From positions 37,608 to 101,607 of the forward strand of contig JAGWBS010000001.1 of assembly GCA_021295775.1 (NCBI GenBank): a DNA stretch of 64,000 nucleotides. The letters run 5' to 3'. The stretch is from Pseudomonadota bacterium. GTDB lineage: Bacteria; Myxococcota_A; UBA9160; SZUA-336. Below are positions 21,945 through 31,519 of the stretch, one piece after another. Under the pieces are notes generated by a model. The model was not told where the DNA came from and made no database searches. It saw only the letters and a list, made by a program, of their open reading frames with translations. The translations under genes were made by a program, and so were the position numbers. Positions within the stretch are counted from its first letter, which is position 1. Every line of letters starts with the position of its first letter.

Positions 21945-23114
21945 ATGCCCCACTCGGTGCGAGCGTTCTCGATCAGCGCCGACGCGATCGCGGCGGAGCG
22001 CGAGCGCGTCGACGACGACCTGAGCCGGATGGACGTCTCGCGGGTGATCGCGCCCGACGAGGTCGAGCTGCCCGACCCGGGTCCGGACGACGTGCGCCTG
22101 CGCGTGCTGGCCGTCTCGGCCGAGCACAACGTCGACCACGCCGCCCTGGCGGACACGGTGAACATCGCCCAGATCCGCGGCGGCAAGATCTATCCGGGCA
22201 ACTCCGCGGTCGGCGAAGTGGTCGAGGTGGGCGATCGGGTCACGCGCTTCGCCCCCGGAGACATCGTCATCACCCACTGCAACGGCGAGCCCGACGAATA
22301 CGGCTATCCGCTGCGCATCTGGGCCTACGACCAGCCGGAGTCGATCGGCTGGTACGCCGAGCAGGCGGTGCTGGGCGAGTGGCAGCTCATTCCCGCGCCG
22401 CTCGACTGCGGGCTGAACCTGTGGGAGATCGCCGCCCTGCCGCTGCGGGCGCCCACCGCCTATCACCTGTGGCGCCGAGCTCACGGGATCTTCCGGCTGA
22501 AGGTTCCGCGCGAGCAGCTCGCCACGCTCAACGTGCTGGGATTTGGCGGCGGCGTCTCCGAGCTGTTCCTGATGCTGGCGCTGGCCGAAGGGCACCGCGC
22601 CTTCTTCTGCTCCGGGAGCCCGGAGCGTCGCGCGGCCCTGGAGAAACACGGCGCGACCCCGATCGACCAGCGGGAGTTCAACCGCTTCGCCTCGCGCGAC
22701 GACCTGCGCGCCTTCGGCAAGCAGGTCAAGAAGCTGACCGGCGGCGTGGGCATGCACCTGGTGTGCGACATGCTGCGCGGGCCGGTGTTCGCCGCCGGCA
22801 TCCAGGCGGCGGCGCGCGAGGGCGTCAACGTGAGCGCCGGCTGGCAGCTCGAAAAGAACCTGTCCTACGACTCGGCCGGAGCCTCGGTCAAGCAGCTCAC
22901 GCTCGACCATCTCCACCTCGAGACGATCACCGGCTGCCGCTCCGCCACGGCGCTGTACGGAAGCATCTTCCGGCCCACGATCCACAAGGAGATCTACGCC
23001 TTCGAAGACCTCCCGCGCGCGATGCACGAGATGTACCTGAACACCCAGACGGGCATCCCGATCATCCGCGTGGCCGCGGACATGCCCGAGGCGGTCTCCC
23101 CGCTGCTGGGCTGA
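21945..23114 (+). CDS. Zinc-binding alcohol dehydrogenase / crotonyl-CoA reductase-like MDR protein
   Basis: SAVGEVVEVGDRVTRFAPGDIVITHCNGEPDEYGYPLRIWAYDQPESIGWYAEQAVLGEWQLIPAP; LNVLGFGGGVSELFLMLALAEGHRAFF. Confidence 0.75.
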   Translation: MPHSVRAFSISADAIAAERERVDDDLSRMDVSRVIAPDEVELPDPGPDDVRLRVLAVSAEHNVDHAALADTVNIAQIRGGKIYPGNSAVGEVVEVGDRVTRFAPGDIVITHCNGEPDEYGYPLRIWAYDQPESIGWYAEQAVLGEWQLIPAPLDCGLNLWEIAALPLRAPTAYHLWRRAHGIFRLKVPREQLATLNVLGFGGGVSELFLMLALAEGHRAFFCSGSPERRAALEKHGATPIDQREFNRFASRDDLRAFGKQVKKLTGGVGMHLVCDMLRGPVFAAGIQAAAREGVNVSAGWQLEKNLSYDSAGASVKQLTLDHLHLETITGCRSATALYGSIFRPTIHKEIYAFEDLPRAMHEMYLNTQTGIPIIRVAADMPEAVSPLLG

Positions 23115-23120
23115 GAACCC

Positions 23121-23573
23121 ATGCCGGGCAAGCACTTCGAAGAGTTCGAGGTCGGACAGGTCTTCCGGCACCAGCCCGGCCGGACCGTCACCGAAACGGA
23201 CAATCTGCTCTTCACCACCCTGTCCATGAACCCGCAGCCGCTGCATCTCGACGCCGAGTTCGCCAGTCAGCAGCACTTCGGACGCATCCTGGTCAACAGC
23301 CTGTTCACCCTGTCGACTCTGGTGGGCCTGTCCGTGGGCGATCTGACACTCGGGACGACCGTGGGCAATCTGGGCTTCGAGAAAGTCGAGTTCCCAAACC
23401 CGGTCTTCATCGGCGACACGCTCTACGCCGAGTCGGAAGTGGTCTCCAAGCGCGAGTCCAAGTCGCGACCGAAGTGGGGCATCGTGACCTTCGAGCACCG
23501 CGCCACCAATCAGCGCGGGGAGATCGTGGCGCGCTGCCTGCGCGGCGCGATGATGCTGCGCCGGGAAGCCTGA
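23121..23573 (+). CDS. MaoC family dehydratase
   Basis: [46 protein letters not shown]. Confidence 0.9.
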   Translation: MPGKHFEEFEVGQVFRHQPGRTVTETDNLLFTTLSMNPQPLHLDAEFASQQHFGRILVNSLFTLSTLVGLSVGDLTLGTTVGNLGFEKVEFPNPVFIGDTLYAESEVVSKRESKSRPKWGIVTFEHRATNQRGEIVARCLRGAMMLRREA

Positions 23574-24458
23574 ATGGCGCGCGCGCGGCGCAGCGTGCAC
23601 TTCGTCCCCGGAGGCCAGAGCCGGATGTTCGAGCGGGCGCTGAGTTCGCCCGCCGACAGCCTGGTTCTCGATCTGGAGGACTCGGTGACCCCCGAGCGCA
23701 AGGCGGCCGCCCGCGGAGAAGTCCGCGACTGGCTGGCCGGGGCCGATTTCGGCGGACGCGAGCGGGTGGTGCGGATCAACCCGTCCGACGGCGAACTCTG
23801 GGAAGAGGACCTGGAAGTCACGATGTCCGCGCCGCCCGACGCCTACATGCTGCCCAAGGTCGGCGGCGTCGCGGACCTCGTCCGGGTCGACGAGCGCCTG
23901 AGCGCGCTGGAGGCGCGGGCGGGCGTGGAGCCGGGCCGCATCGGCGTGATCCCGATCGCCACCGAAACCGCCGAGGGACTGCTCCGGGTGAGCGAAACCG
24001 CCCGCGGACCCCGGGTCGTCGCGCTCACCTGGGGGGCCGAGGACCTGTCGGCCGACCTCGGCGCGAGCGCCAGCCGCGACGCGGACGGCCGTTATCTGGA
24101 AGTTTTCCGCTACGCGCGCGTGATGACCCTGCTGGCTTCCAAGGCCGCCGGCGTGCAGGCGATCGACGGCGTCTACACCGACTTTCGCGACACGGACGGG
24201 CTTCGCGCCGAGGCCGGCGAGGCCGCGCGGATGGGCTTCGACGGCAAGCTGACCATCCATCCGGCCCAGCTCGAAAGCGTCAACGCCGCCTTCTCCCCCA
24301 GCGACGAGGAGGTGCGCGAAAGCCGCGAACTATTGGCCGCCTTCGAGAAGAACCGCCGAGCCGGCCGCATGGCCTTCAGCCACAAGGGCCGGATGGTCGA
24401 CGTCCCGCACCTGAACCGGGCGCTCGCGATCCTGGAGCGGGCGCAGCGCTCGGGCTAG
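23574..24458 (+). CDS. HpcH/HpaI aldolase / CoA ester lyase (CitE-like)
   Basis: RSVHFVPGGQSRMFERALSSPADSLVLDLEDSVTPERKAAAR; FRDTDGLRAEAGEAARMGFDGKLTIHPAQLESVN. Confidence 0.92.
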   Translation: MARARRSVHFVPGGQSRMFERALSSPADSLVLDLEDSVTPERKAAARGEVRDWLAGADFGGRERVVRINPSDGELWEEDLEVTMSAPPDAYMLPKVGGVADLVRVDERLSALEARAGVEPGRIGVIPIATETAEGLLRVSETARGPRVVALTWGAEDLSADLGASASRDADGRYLEVFRYARVMTLLASKAAGVQAIDGVYTDFRDTDGLRAEAGEAARMGFDGKLTIHPAQLESVNAAFSPSDEEVRESRELLAAFEKNRRAGRMAFSHKGRMVDVPHLNRALAILERAQRSG

Positions 24459-25111
24459 GCGTCGCCCCAGCCCAGGATCGTGCTGGGCGCGGGGCAGTAG
24501 ACGTGAGCCAGGCGGGTGTCGACGATCCGCTGCGGACACTCCGGGTCGAACCAGCCGTCGACCAGCCCCCAGTGGTAGGGGCTGAGCATGTAGTCCTGTT
24601 CGAGTCCGTCCAGCCGCTGAAACTCCTGCTCCCAGACGTGCGTCCAGGACGTGGAGCAGAGCGAGGGGTCGGTGCGGCTGAACGCCCAGTTGCGGATCGC
24701 GTCGATGTACTGGGGCATGCCCCTGGTGTCGCGCTCGAACCTCTCGACCGCCTCGGGCGGGGTTCCCGGCAGCACGCGCAGGAACAGCGTTCGCTTGACG
24801 AAGTCGCGCAGTCCGGGCTCGGGGACTTCCCGGTGCTGTGTTTCGAACGCGACCGTGTCGAGCCGCAGCGCGCCGTCCGCCGTCAGCGCGCCCAGGCTCG
24901 GCGCCCGCAGCAGCGCGCCGGGGTCGCGGCCCTCCAAGAGCACGTCCCAGGTGTACTGGCCGCCGCCGACCGCCCCCGGAAAGTGCCGGCCGAGGTGACT
25001 CCCGCGCACTTCCGCGACCTCGTCCGCCGCCCGCGCCACGGCGCCCTCGATCTCGGCGTGCCGGGCGTCGTCGAGCCCGTCCCGCACGTGAAGCATGCTC
25101 ACGACCCGCAT
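24455..25111 (-). CDS. Dabb-like (stress-responsive alpha/beta barrel) protein
   Basis: MRVVSMLHVRDGLDDARHAEIEGAVARAADEVAEVRGSHLGRHFPGAVGGGQYTWDVLLEG; two repeats of the fold suggested. Confidence 0.55.
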   Translation of the reverse strand: MRVVSMLHVRDGLDDARHAEIEGAVARAADEVAEVRGSHLGRHFPGAVGGGQYTWDVLLEGRDPGALLRAPSLGALTADGALRLDTVAFETQHREVPEPGLRDFVKRTLFLRVLPGTPPEAVERFERDTRGMPQYIDAIRNWAFSRTDPSLCSTSWTHVWEQEFQRLDGLEQDYMLSPYHWGLVDGWFDPECPQRIVDTRLAHVYCPAPSTILGWGDA

Positions 25112-25142
25112 TCGTCGACCTCTTCAGACCCTGGAACCAGGT

Positions 25143-25199
25143 GTGGAATCCTTCCCCTGGGGGAGAATGAGAGTACCTGTGGGTACTTTCTCATTCCAC
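25143..25199. promoter_or_regulatory. Nested/competing inverted repeats in the divergent intergenic region upstream of the RiPP-cluster operon
   Basis: Inner: GAATGAGA-GTACC (25165-25177), loop TGTG, GGTAC-TT-TCTCATTC (25182-25196). Outer: GTGGAAT (25143-25149) with ATTCCAC (25193-25199), overlapping the inner right arm. Confidence 0.5.
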
Positions 25200-25482
25200 C
25201 AGCGCTGAATCGTCGAATGATTCGCCCAGCCCACCGCGGCGGACGGGGAAGTTTCGAGGCGCCCGAGACCGATTGAAGGACACTCGGTTCGAGTCCGACC
25301 ACCCCGGGTCGACCCCCGTTTCCGGAAGTCGGACAGCTCGCCTCCCTGCCCCTCCGGGAGGCGTTCTGCGCGGCCTGGGCGGGGGGATCTTGCGGCGTGC
25401 CCCTCCTTGACCGAGCCCTTTCCGCCGGGAACAATCCCTTTTCCGACCAGACGCGGACGCTGGACAGGGGCGGGAGGTCGCC

Positions 25483-27891
25483 ATGGCGGAGCCGGGCGGT
25501 TCAGGCGTTGGAATGGCGGGTGGCGGGGGGATGATCGAGCCGTCTCTGGGCAACGCCCTCCCCTACTTCATGCCCCTGGTGATTTTTCCGCTGCTGACCG
25601 CCGCCGCCCTCTACGGCGGTTGGTGGATCGTGGGACCGGTCGTCTTCCTGGGCCTCGCCAACCCACTCGACTCCATGCTCGGCTCGGAAGAGCGGAGCAT
25701 GAACCCGAAGAAGACACTCGAAAGCCAGTTGCTCGGGTACAAGCTGGCCGTCTGGAGCTGGGCGGCACTGTGGCCGGTGGCGCTCGTGTTCAGCCTCTGG
25801 CAGATCCTGGTCGCGGGGCACCTGGCCGCCTGGGAAGTCGCGGTGATGGCGCTTGTCCTGGCCGGCGTGGCCCAGGCGATCTTCGTCGTCGGCCACGAGC
25901 TGGTTCACCGGCGCTCCGTCTGGGAGCGCCGGCTCGGCGAACTCCTGCTGTCGTCCGTCTCCTATGCGACTTACTCCACGGAGCACGTCTACATCCATCA
26001 CGCGCTGGTCGGCACGCCCGCGGACCTCGGTTCCGCTCCCAAGGGTCAGAGCTTCTGGCACTACTTCCCCCGGGAAGTGAAGAGCAACTTGGTCGGTTCC
26101 TGGCGTTTCGAACGCGACCGGCTGGCCCGCCGTCATCTGCCGGTCTGGCACTACACGAATCCGTTCTGGCGTTACGGGCTCGAGACCGCCCTGTGGTACG
26201 CGCTGGTCTACTGGATGGGCGGAGCTGTCGCGGCGGCGGTCTACGCCATCCTGAGTCTCGGCGTGATCTTCTCGATGAAGCTCATCAATTACGTCCAGCA
26301 CTACGGATTGCGGCGCGTCCGGCTGCCCAATGGCCGTTACGAGCGCATCCAGCCGCGGCACTCCTGGAATGCCGACTATAAGTTCACCAACTGGTTCAAT
26401 TACAACGTTCAGCGGCATCCCGACCACCACGGCACGGCCCGCCGGCGCTATCCGCTCCTGCAGCATCAGGACGGGGACGCGTCACCGCAACTGCCGGGGA
26501 ACTACACCCAGATGGCTGGCCTGGCCGTCTTCCCCAAGCGCTGGTTCGAGACGATGGACCCGCTGGTCGATCGCTGGCGCGCGCACTTCTACCCCGAGAT
26601 CGACGACTGGAGCGCTTACGACAGTCCGGCCTACGCCGCGCGCCCGGAGGCGTTCGAGACCATCGCCATGATCCTGGGTTGCGCGCCACGCTTCGCCGAG
26701 TGGATCAACCGCAACCCGGAACTGCTCGACAGCCTCAAGCAGCAGGAGTTCACCGACCTCGACCTGCCGGATGGTTTCGGACCGGATTCGGATTTCGAGG
26801 CGATCGCCCGCCGCGGACTCGCGCTGCTTTACTGGACGCGCGAATTCGGCGTCTCGCAGATGAAACAGCAGATCGCCGAGTTCCCCGTCCAGGACGCTGG
26901 CGAAGCGGTAGAGGCCGCGCTGAACTGGTCGAACGAAAAAGTCTTCCAGATCGGCATGCATACCCTGCGTGGAAACCTGTCGCCGATGGAGGCGGGGACA
27001 CCGCTGTCCAATGTCGCCGAAGCCTCGATCGCCAGCGTTCTGTCGTCCGTCGAAGAGGAGTTTGCCGAGCGGCGAGCCGCGCCTGCCGGCAGCGGGGTCG
27101 TGGCGGTGGTGCTGGGCGATCTGGCCAGCGGAGAGATGGCGCCGGGGGATGGACTCGAGGTCGTTCTGGTGTACGAGGGCGGCCCCGTGGACCACTTCGA
27201 AGCGCTGTGCCGAAGCTTCAGGGATGCGCTGCGCGCGCTTTCGCGAGGCAGTCTGCTTTTCTCCCCGCTCTCGGGCGGCCGGGAAGAGCCGGCCGGCCGT
27301 TCCCTTGCCGAGTTCAGCGAGCATCACCGCAGCGCCGGTTCGGCGGCCGAACTCAGGTCACTGACCCGGGCGCGTTGCGTCTTCGCGGCCGGCGACCCCG
27401 ACATCGGCAATCGGTTCAATCAGGCCCGGCGCGAAATCCTTGCGCACGCTGCCGCGCGGGAGGACTTGATCGCCGAGCTGCGGGCCGGGAACCCAGACAC
27501 GTCCGAGCCGCAACTGAGTTCGTTCGAAGTCATGCGCGGCGGACTCGAAGACATCGAACGGACTGCCCGACTCCTGCAATTGAGCGTCGCCGGCGACGCC
27601 CCGGACAGCCCGGCCCCGGACGCTGTGGACGTCTTTCAGACCGCACGGAAGCGCGGGTTGGTCTCGGAGAGCGCCGCGGAGCGGCTGGCGGAGGCGGCGA
27701 GAATGTGGAGGAACCTGCGGGGCGCGCTGCGCCTGGTGGGCGGGAGTGGCTTCGACCCGGGCACGGCGAGCGCGAAGACCGAGACACTCATCGCGAGATC
27801 CTGTGGTCAGGAAGACCCCGAAGCGCTGACCAGGGCGATCCGCGAAAAGGCGTCGTCGGCCGCCGCCGAGATCGACGCCCTAAGCGCATGA
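25483..27891 (+). CDS. AlkB-type membrane diiron monooxygenase fused to a C-terminal degenerate GlnE-like adenylyltransferase half
   Basis: N-half His boxes HELVHRR, EHVYIHH, NYVQHYGL, VQRHPDHHGTARRRYPLLQ. C-half (from about 26640) has GlnE-like order: NPELLDSL, LGDLASGEMAPGDGLEVVLVYEG, AGDPDIGNRFNQARREIL, GGLEDIERTARLLQL, then a helical tail. One uninterrupted 802-aa ORF. Confidence 0.8.
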   Translation: MAEPGGSGVGMAGGGGMIEPSLGNALPYFMPLVIFPLLTAAALYGGWWIVGPVVFLGLANPLDSMLGSEERSMNPKKTLESQLLGYKLAVWSWAALWPVALVFSLWQILVAGHLAAWEVAVMALVLAGVAQAIFVVGHELVHRRSVWERRLGELLLSSVSYATYSTEHVYIHHALVGTPADLGSAPKGQSFWHYFPREVKSNLVGSWRFERDRLARRHLPVWHYTNPFWRYGLETALWYALVYWMGGAVAAAVYAILSLGVIFSMKLINYVQHYGLRRVRLPNGRYERIQPRHSWNADYKFTNWFNYNVQRHPDHHGTARRRYPLLQHQDGDASPQLPGNYTQMAGLAVFPKRWFETMDPLVDRWRAHFYPEIDDWSAYDSPAYAARPEAFETIAMILGCAPRFAEWINRNPELLDSLKQQEFTDLDLPDGFGPDSDFEAIARRGLALLYWTREFGVSQMKQQIAEFPVQDAGEAVEAALNWSNEKVFQIGMHTLRGNLSPMEAGTPLSNVAEASIASVLSSVEEEFAERRAAPAGSGVVAVVLGDLASGEMAPGDGLEVVLVYEGGPVDHFEALCRSFRDALRALSRGSLLFSPLSGGREEPAGRSLAEFSEHHRSAGSAAELRSLTRARCVFAAGDPDIGNRFNQARREILAHAAAREDLIAELRAGNPDTSEPQLSSFEVMRGGLEDIERTARLLQLSVAGDAPDSPAPDAVDVFQTARKRGLVSESAAERLAEAARMWRNLRGALRLVGGSGFDPGTASAKTETLIARSCGQEDPEALTRAIREKASSAAAEIDALSA

Positions 27892-27948
27892 CACGAACGG
27901 GGACCTCTCGAAGTGTATTGATCGCAGCCGTTCCCGTCCCCATTTTCG

Positions 27949-30348
27949 ATGTCTGACAGACCCCGACACGACCCCGGTCCGCTGCAAAGTCCGAAAGGGG
28001 CCGGCCCGGACAACGAGGGGAACGGAAGGAAACCCGCGCCCCAAGTCTCCCGGCGCGGGATCCTGAGGAATGTCACCGCCACCGACCAGGGCATGGTCGA
28101 AAGGCCGGAACTCACACCCCATCTGGAGTACCGCCAGCTCGGCGACCAGCAAGTGCTTCTGGTTTCCGAATCCTTCAACACATTGCTGCGCGGACAGATC
28201 CACTGCGACATTCTTCCGCTGCTCGACGGACGCCGATCGCACCAGGACCTGGCCTCGGCTCTCTCCGACCGGTATTCCCCTCACGAAGTACAGAGGGCGC
28301 TGGTTTCCCTGGTCTCCCGGGGGTATGTGGTCTCGGGCGATCACGCCATGCCTCGGGGGAAGGCGGCGTTCTGGTCCTCGCAAGGCGTGTCTCCCCGATG
28401 GGCCGAGCAGCGGCTGGGCGCTTCCAAGCTGAGCCTCACCGGCGATGACGGTCTGCTCGCCCGACGCCTGGAGGCCATCGGCGTGGCGGTCGGCGCGGAT
28501 TCGCCCGCTCTGTCGGTCAACGTCTGCGAGGACTATCTGGACGAGCGGTACGAGGCTGTCAATCGCCGTCACATCGGTTCGGGCACACCGTGGATGCTGG
28601 TCAGGCCCCAGGGCATCCATCCCCTGTTCGGCCCCGTTTTCCGCCCGGCGGAGCAGGGTCCGTGCTGGGCCTGTCTCGCCTACCGCCTGCGCGGCCACCA
28701 GGAAGTCCACAATTTCCTGCGCAACCTGGGCGGCGAGCCCGCCGCCTTCCGCCCCGGCGCGACCGACCCCGCCGTCCTGGAAACCGTCTGCGGACTGGTC
28801 GCGATCGAAATTGCCAAGTGGCTGGTGCTCGGCGAGTCGGCGCCCCTCCACGGACGAGCGATCTCACTGGATATGGTGGGCTTGAAGAGCGATCAGCATC
28901 CGACCATGCGTCGCCCACAGTGCCCGGCCTGCGGCGACGAGACCTTGTACAGGGCCGATCGGCCGCCCGTTCCCGTGCGGCTGCGATCGAGCCCGAAGCA
29001 CGTCAGCAACAGTGGCGGTCAGCGCTCGGTCCCGCCTGAGGAGACTCTGTCGAAGTACCGCCATCTGGTCAGTCCCGTCAGCGGCGTGGTGACATGGCTG
29101 ACCCGCACCACGAACGAGGCCGACTCTTGGCTGCACGTCTACTGGGCGGGCAATAATTACGCGCTGAGGAGCAGAAAACTGAGCTCGCTGCGGCGCAGCC
29201 TACGGAGCAAGAGCGCGGGAAAAGGGAGCACGCCGCAGCAGTCGGAAGCCAGCGCCCTGTGCGAGGCGATCGAGCGTTACTCGGGTGCGTTCCACGGCGA
29301 CGAGATCCGCATCCGGAAGAGCTTTTCGGAATTCGCCAAGTCCGGGGAGTCGGATGCGATCCACCCGAACGACGTCCAGCTCTTCAGCAATCGGCAGCTG
29401 GACGACGCGGATCGGATCAACGCCCGCGGTCACCCGTACAACTTCGTTCCGCCGCGTCTGGATCCGGACGCGGAGATAGACTGGTCGCCCGTGTGGTCGC
29501 TGACCCTGAACCGCCACCGCTATCTGCCGACCTCCATCCTCTACGGAATGACGGCCGAACCCGAGGACGGCCCGAATCTGAGGGCGGATTCGAACGGCTG
29601 CGCCGCGGGCAATACGCTCGAAGAGGCAATCCTGCAGGGCTTCTTCGAGCTGGCCGAGCGGGACGCGTTCGCGATCTGGTGGTACAACCGGCTGCGCCTG
29701 CCGGGTGTGGACCTGAGCAGCTTCGGCGACGAGTACCTGGCTTCCGCGCCCGACTACTACCGAGGTCACCAGCGCGAGATGTGGGTGCTGGACGCGACGG
29801 CGGATTGGGGCATCCCCGTCTTCGTCGCCGTCTCGCGGCGCACCGACCAGGATGCCGAGGACATTCTCTACGGGGCTGGGGCGCATGCGGACCCGCACAT
29901 CGCGGCCCTGCGAGCGGTGTGCGAACTGAATCAGTGCCTGAACATGATCCACGGGCCGGGGGGAGCCGGATCCGGTTACGCTGTCGATGACCCGCTGTGC
30001 CTGTGGTGGTGGCAGAACGCGAAGCTTTCGGACCATCCCTACTTGGCACCGGACCCGGGAGCGGCCCGGAGCGGCCCGTCCGAATCTCCCGTTCCCGAGA
30101 CCGGGGACTCGAGGGAAGACGTGGAGCGATGCCGGGCGCTGGTGGAGTCCAAGGGCATGGAATTTCTCGTGCTCGACCAGACCCGGCCCGACATCGGCAT
30201 GCCGGTGGCCCGGGTCATCGTCCCGGGGATGCGCCACTTCTGGGAACGCTTCGCGCCCGGGCGTCTGTTCGACGTACCGGTCCGAATGGGATGGCGCGAC
30301 AATCCACTCGAGGAGACCGATCTCAACCCGGTCCCCGTGATCGCCTGA
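27949..30348 (+). CDS. TOMM precursor leader-binding domain / E1-like Zn region fused to YcaO cyclodehydratase
   Basis: N-terminal LEYRQLGDQQVLLVSESFNTLLRG...LLDGRRSHQDLASALSDRYSPHEVQRALVSLVSRGYV; CWAC and CPAC pairs; YcaO motifs SEASALCEAIERYSG, SNGCAAGNTLEEAILQGFFELAERDAFAIWWYN, VARVIVPGMRHFWERFAPGRLFDVP; C-terminus NPVPVIA. Confidence 0.9.
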   Translation: MSDRPRHDPGPLQSPKGAGPDNEGNGRKPAPQVSRRGILRNVTATDQGMVERPELTPHLEYRQLGDQQVLLVSESFNTLLRGQIHCDILPLLDGRRSHQDLASALSDRYSPHEVQRALVSLVSRGYVVSGDHAMPRGKAAFWSSQGVSPRWAEQRLGASKLSLTGDDGLLARRLEAIGVAVGADSPALSVNVCEDYLDERYEAVNRRHIGSGTPWMLVRPQGIHPLFGPVFRPAEQGPCWACLAYRLRGHQEVHNFLRNLGGEPAAFRPGATDPAVLETVCGLVAIEIAKWLVLGESAPLHGRAISLDMVGLKSDQHPTMRRPQCPACGDETLYRADRPPVPVRLRSSPKHVSNSGGQRSVPPEETLSKYRHLVSPVSGVVTWLTRTTNEADSWLHVYWAGNNYALRSRKLSSLRRSLRSKSAGKGSTPQQSEASALCEAIERYSGAFHGDEIRIRKSFSEFAKSGESDAIHPNDVQLFSNRQLDDADRINARGHPYNFVPPRLDPDAEIDWSPVWSLTLNRHRYLPTSILYGMTAEPEDGPNLRADSNGCAAGNTLEEAILQGFFELAERDAFAIWWYNRLRLPGVDLSSFGDEYLASAPDYYRGHQREMWVLDATADWGIPVFVAVSRRTDQDAEDILYGAGAHADPHIAALRAVCELNQCLNMIHGPGGAGSGYAVDDPLCLWWWQNAKLSDHPYLAPDPGAARSGPSESPVPETGDSREDVERCRALVESKGMEFLVLDQTRPDIGMPVARVIVPGMRHFWERFAPGRLFDVPVRMGWRDNPLEETDLNPVPVIA

Positions 30349-30357
30349 GCGCTCGCC

Positions 30358-31464
30358 ATGAACATCGAGGAACACTGGGCCCATACGGAAGAGCGCCTGC
30401 TGCACGAGGCGGGTTCCCTGTCGGCGTTGCTGGAGCAACTCAGGGGGCGCGTCTCTCCCGTCCTGGTCGGCGAGCGATCCTGGAACAGGCTGGTGGAGCG
30501 GGCCGAGAAACTGCCCGTGACGATGGCCGCGTTCCCGTTCGGGTTCGAGTTGCCGCTTCACGAGCTCAGGCCGGAAGCGGATCTCGGCGTCTCGGTGATT
30601 GAAGGCAGTCGGACGGCGGCTTTCTTCCAACAGGCCGGGGGGACGGAAGATGCCGATCCCTCCAGCGCGGGAATCGCCTGGATGCTGGGCGAACTGGAGC
30701 GAGAGGATTCCCCGCTCAGCCGCATCGCCGGCGGAAAAATGCTGCTGGAATACGACATCGACGCTTCGGGAGACGTCGCGCAGCCGGATCCAGGAGTGTT
30801 CCTCTACCCCGAGGAACAGGTGCTGGTGGGCGACGGCCAACAGTCTGGCGATCTGAACATCGTGGTCGACGCGGTCGCTTCGGCTACCGGCCGGAACCCG
30901 GAACCCGCCGGACGGCGGCAGATCGAGCGAGTGTATCGGGCGACGACACCGGAGATGAGCGTTCGGTCCGTGGGAGCCTTTCCCTCGCGGGAGAGCGGGA
31001 TTCGACTGGCGATCACGGGTCTCCGGAAAGCGCACGAGGTCGAGGCGTTTCTGGAACGCGCCGGCTGGCCCGGGCAGCCCTCGGCCGTCGCCGAGGTCGC
31101 ATCCCCCCTAGAAGAACGCCGCGCCTTCGCCTACATGGGGGTCCATTTCGACGTGGACGCCAACGGGGTGGGACCGGCTCTCGGGTTGAGTTTCTACGCC
31201 CGAGAGGAACAGTGGCTGAAGGACATCCGGCACTGGACGCCACTCGTGGACGGAATCCGCGAGCAGCGTCTCGCCGTTCCGGAGAAGCTCTCGGAGCTGA
31301 CCGCCTCCTCATCGGGAGTCACTTCGCTTTTCGGCAAGTCCGGTCCTTTCCTGCTCGCCCGGGGGATTCACCACATCAAGCTCGTCCTGACCGAGGACCG
31401 GGTCGATCAAGTCAAGGCCTATGTCTTCCTCTTGATGCTCGGCATCCGGCCGTCGGTGGGGTGA
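30358..31464 (+). CDS. RiPP-cluster-associated protein of unknown family (368 aa)
   Basis: Starts 10 nt after the YcaO stop on the same strand; no signature of nitroreductase, methyltransferase, radical SAM or P450 recognised. Confidence 0.7.
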   Translation: MNIEEHWAHTEERLLHEAGSLSALLEQLRGRVSPVLVGERSWNRLVERAEKLPVTMAAFPFGFELPLHELRPEADLGVSVIEGSRTAAFFQQAGGTEDADPSSAGIAWMLGELEREDSPLSRIAGGKMLLEYDIDASGDVAQPDPGVFLYPEEQVLVGDGQQSGDLNIVVDAVASATGRNPEPAGRRQIERVYRATTPEMSVRSVGAFPSRESGIRLAITGLRKAHEVEAFLERAGWPGQPSAVAEVASPLEERRAFAYMGVHFDVDANGVGPALGLSFYAREEQWLKDIRHWTPLVDGIREQRLAVPEKLSELTASSSGVTSLFGKSGPFLLARGIHHIKLVLTEDRVDQVKAYVFLLMLGIRPSVG

Positions 31465-31519
31465 CCCGTTCGGCCGAAGCCGCTGGCTCCCTCCTCCACC
31501 CGGATCGGCCGGTTCCGGC

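Noticed and set aside
25265-25308. tRNA T-arm-like string (GGTTCGAGTCC) near the left border of the RiPP island
   Set aside because: No complete cloverleaf or acceptor stem found around it; probably coincidental hairpin, so not called as tRNA or att site.
27889-27952. Weak inverted repeat (GGGGAC/GTCCCC) between the AlkB-GlnE and YcaO genes
   Set aside because: Only about 6 bp with a long loop; not distinguishable from chance in GC-rich DNA.
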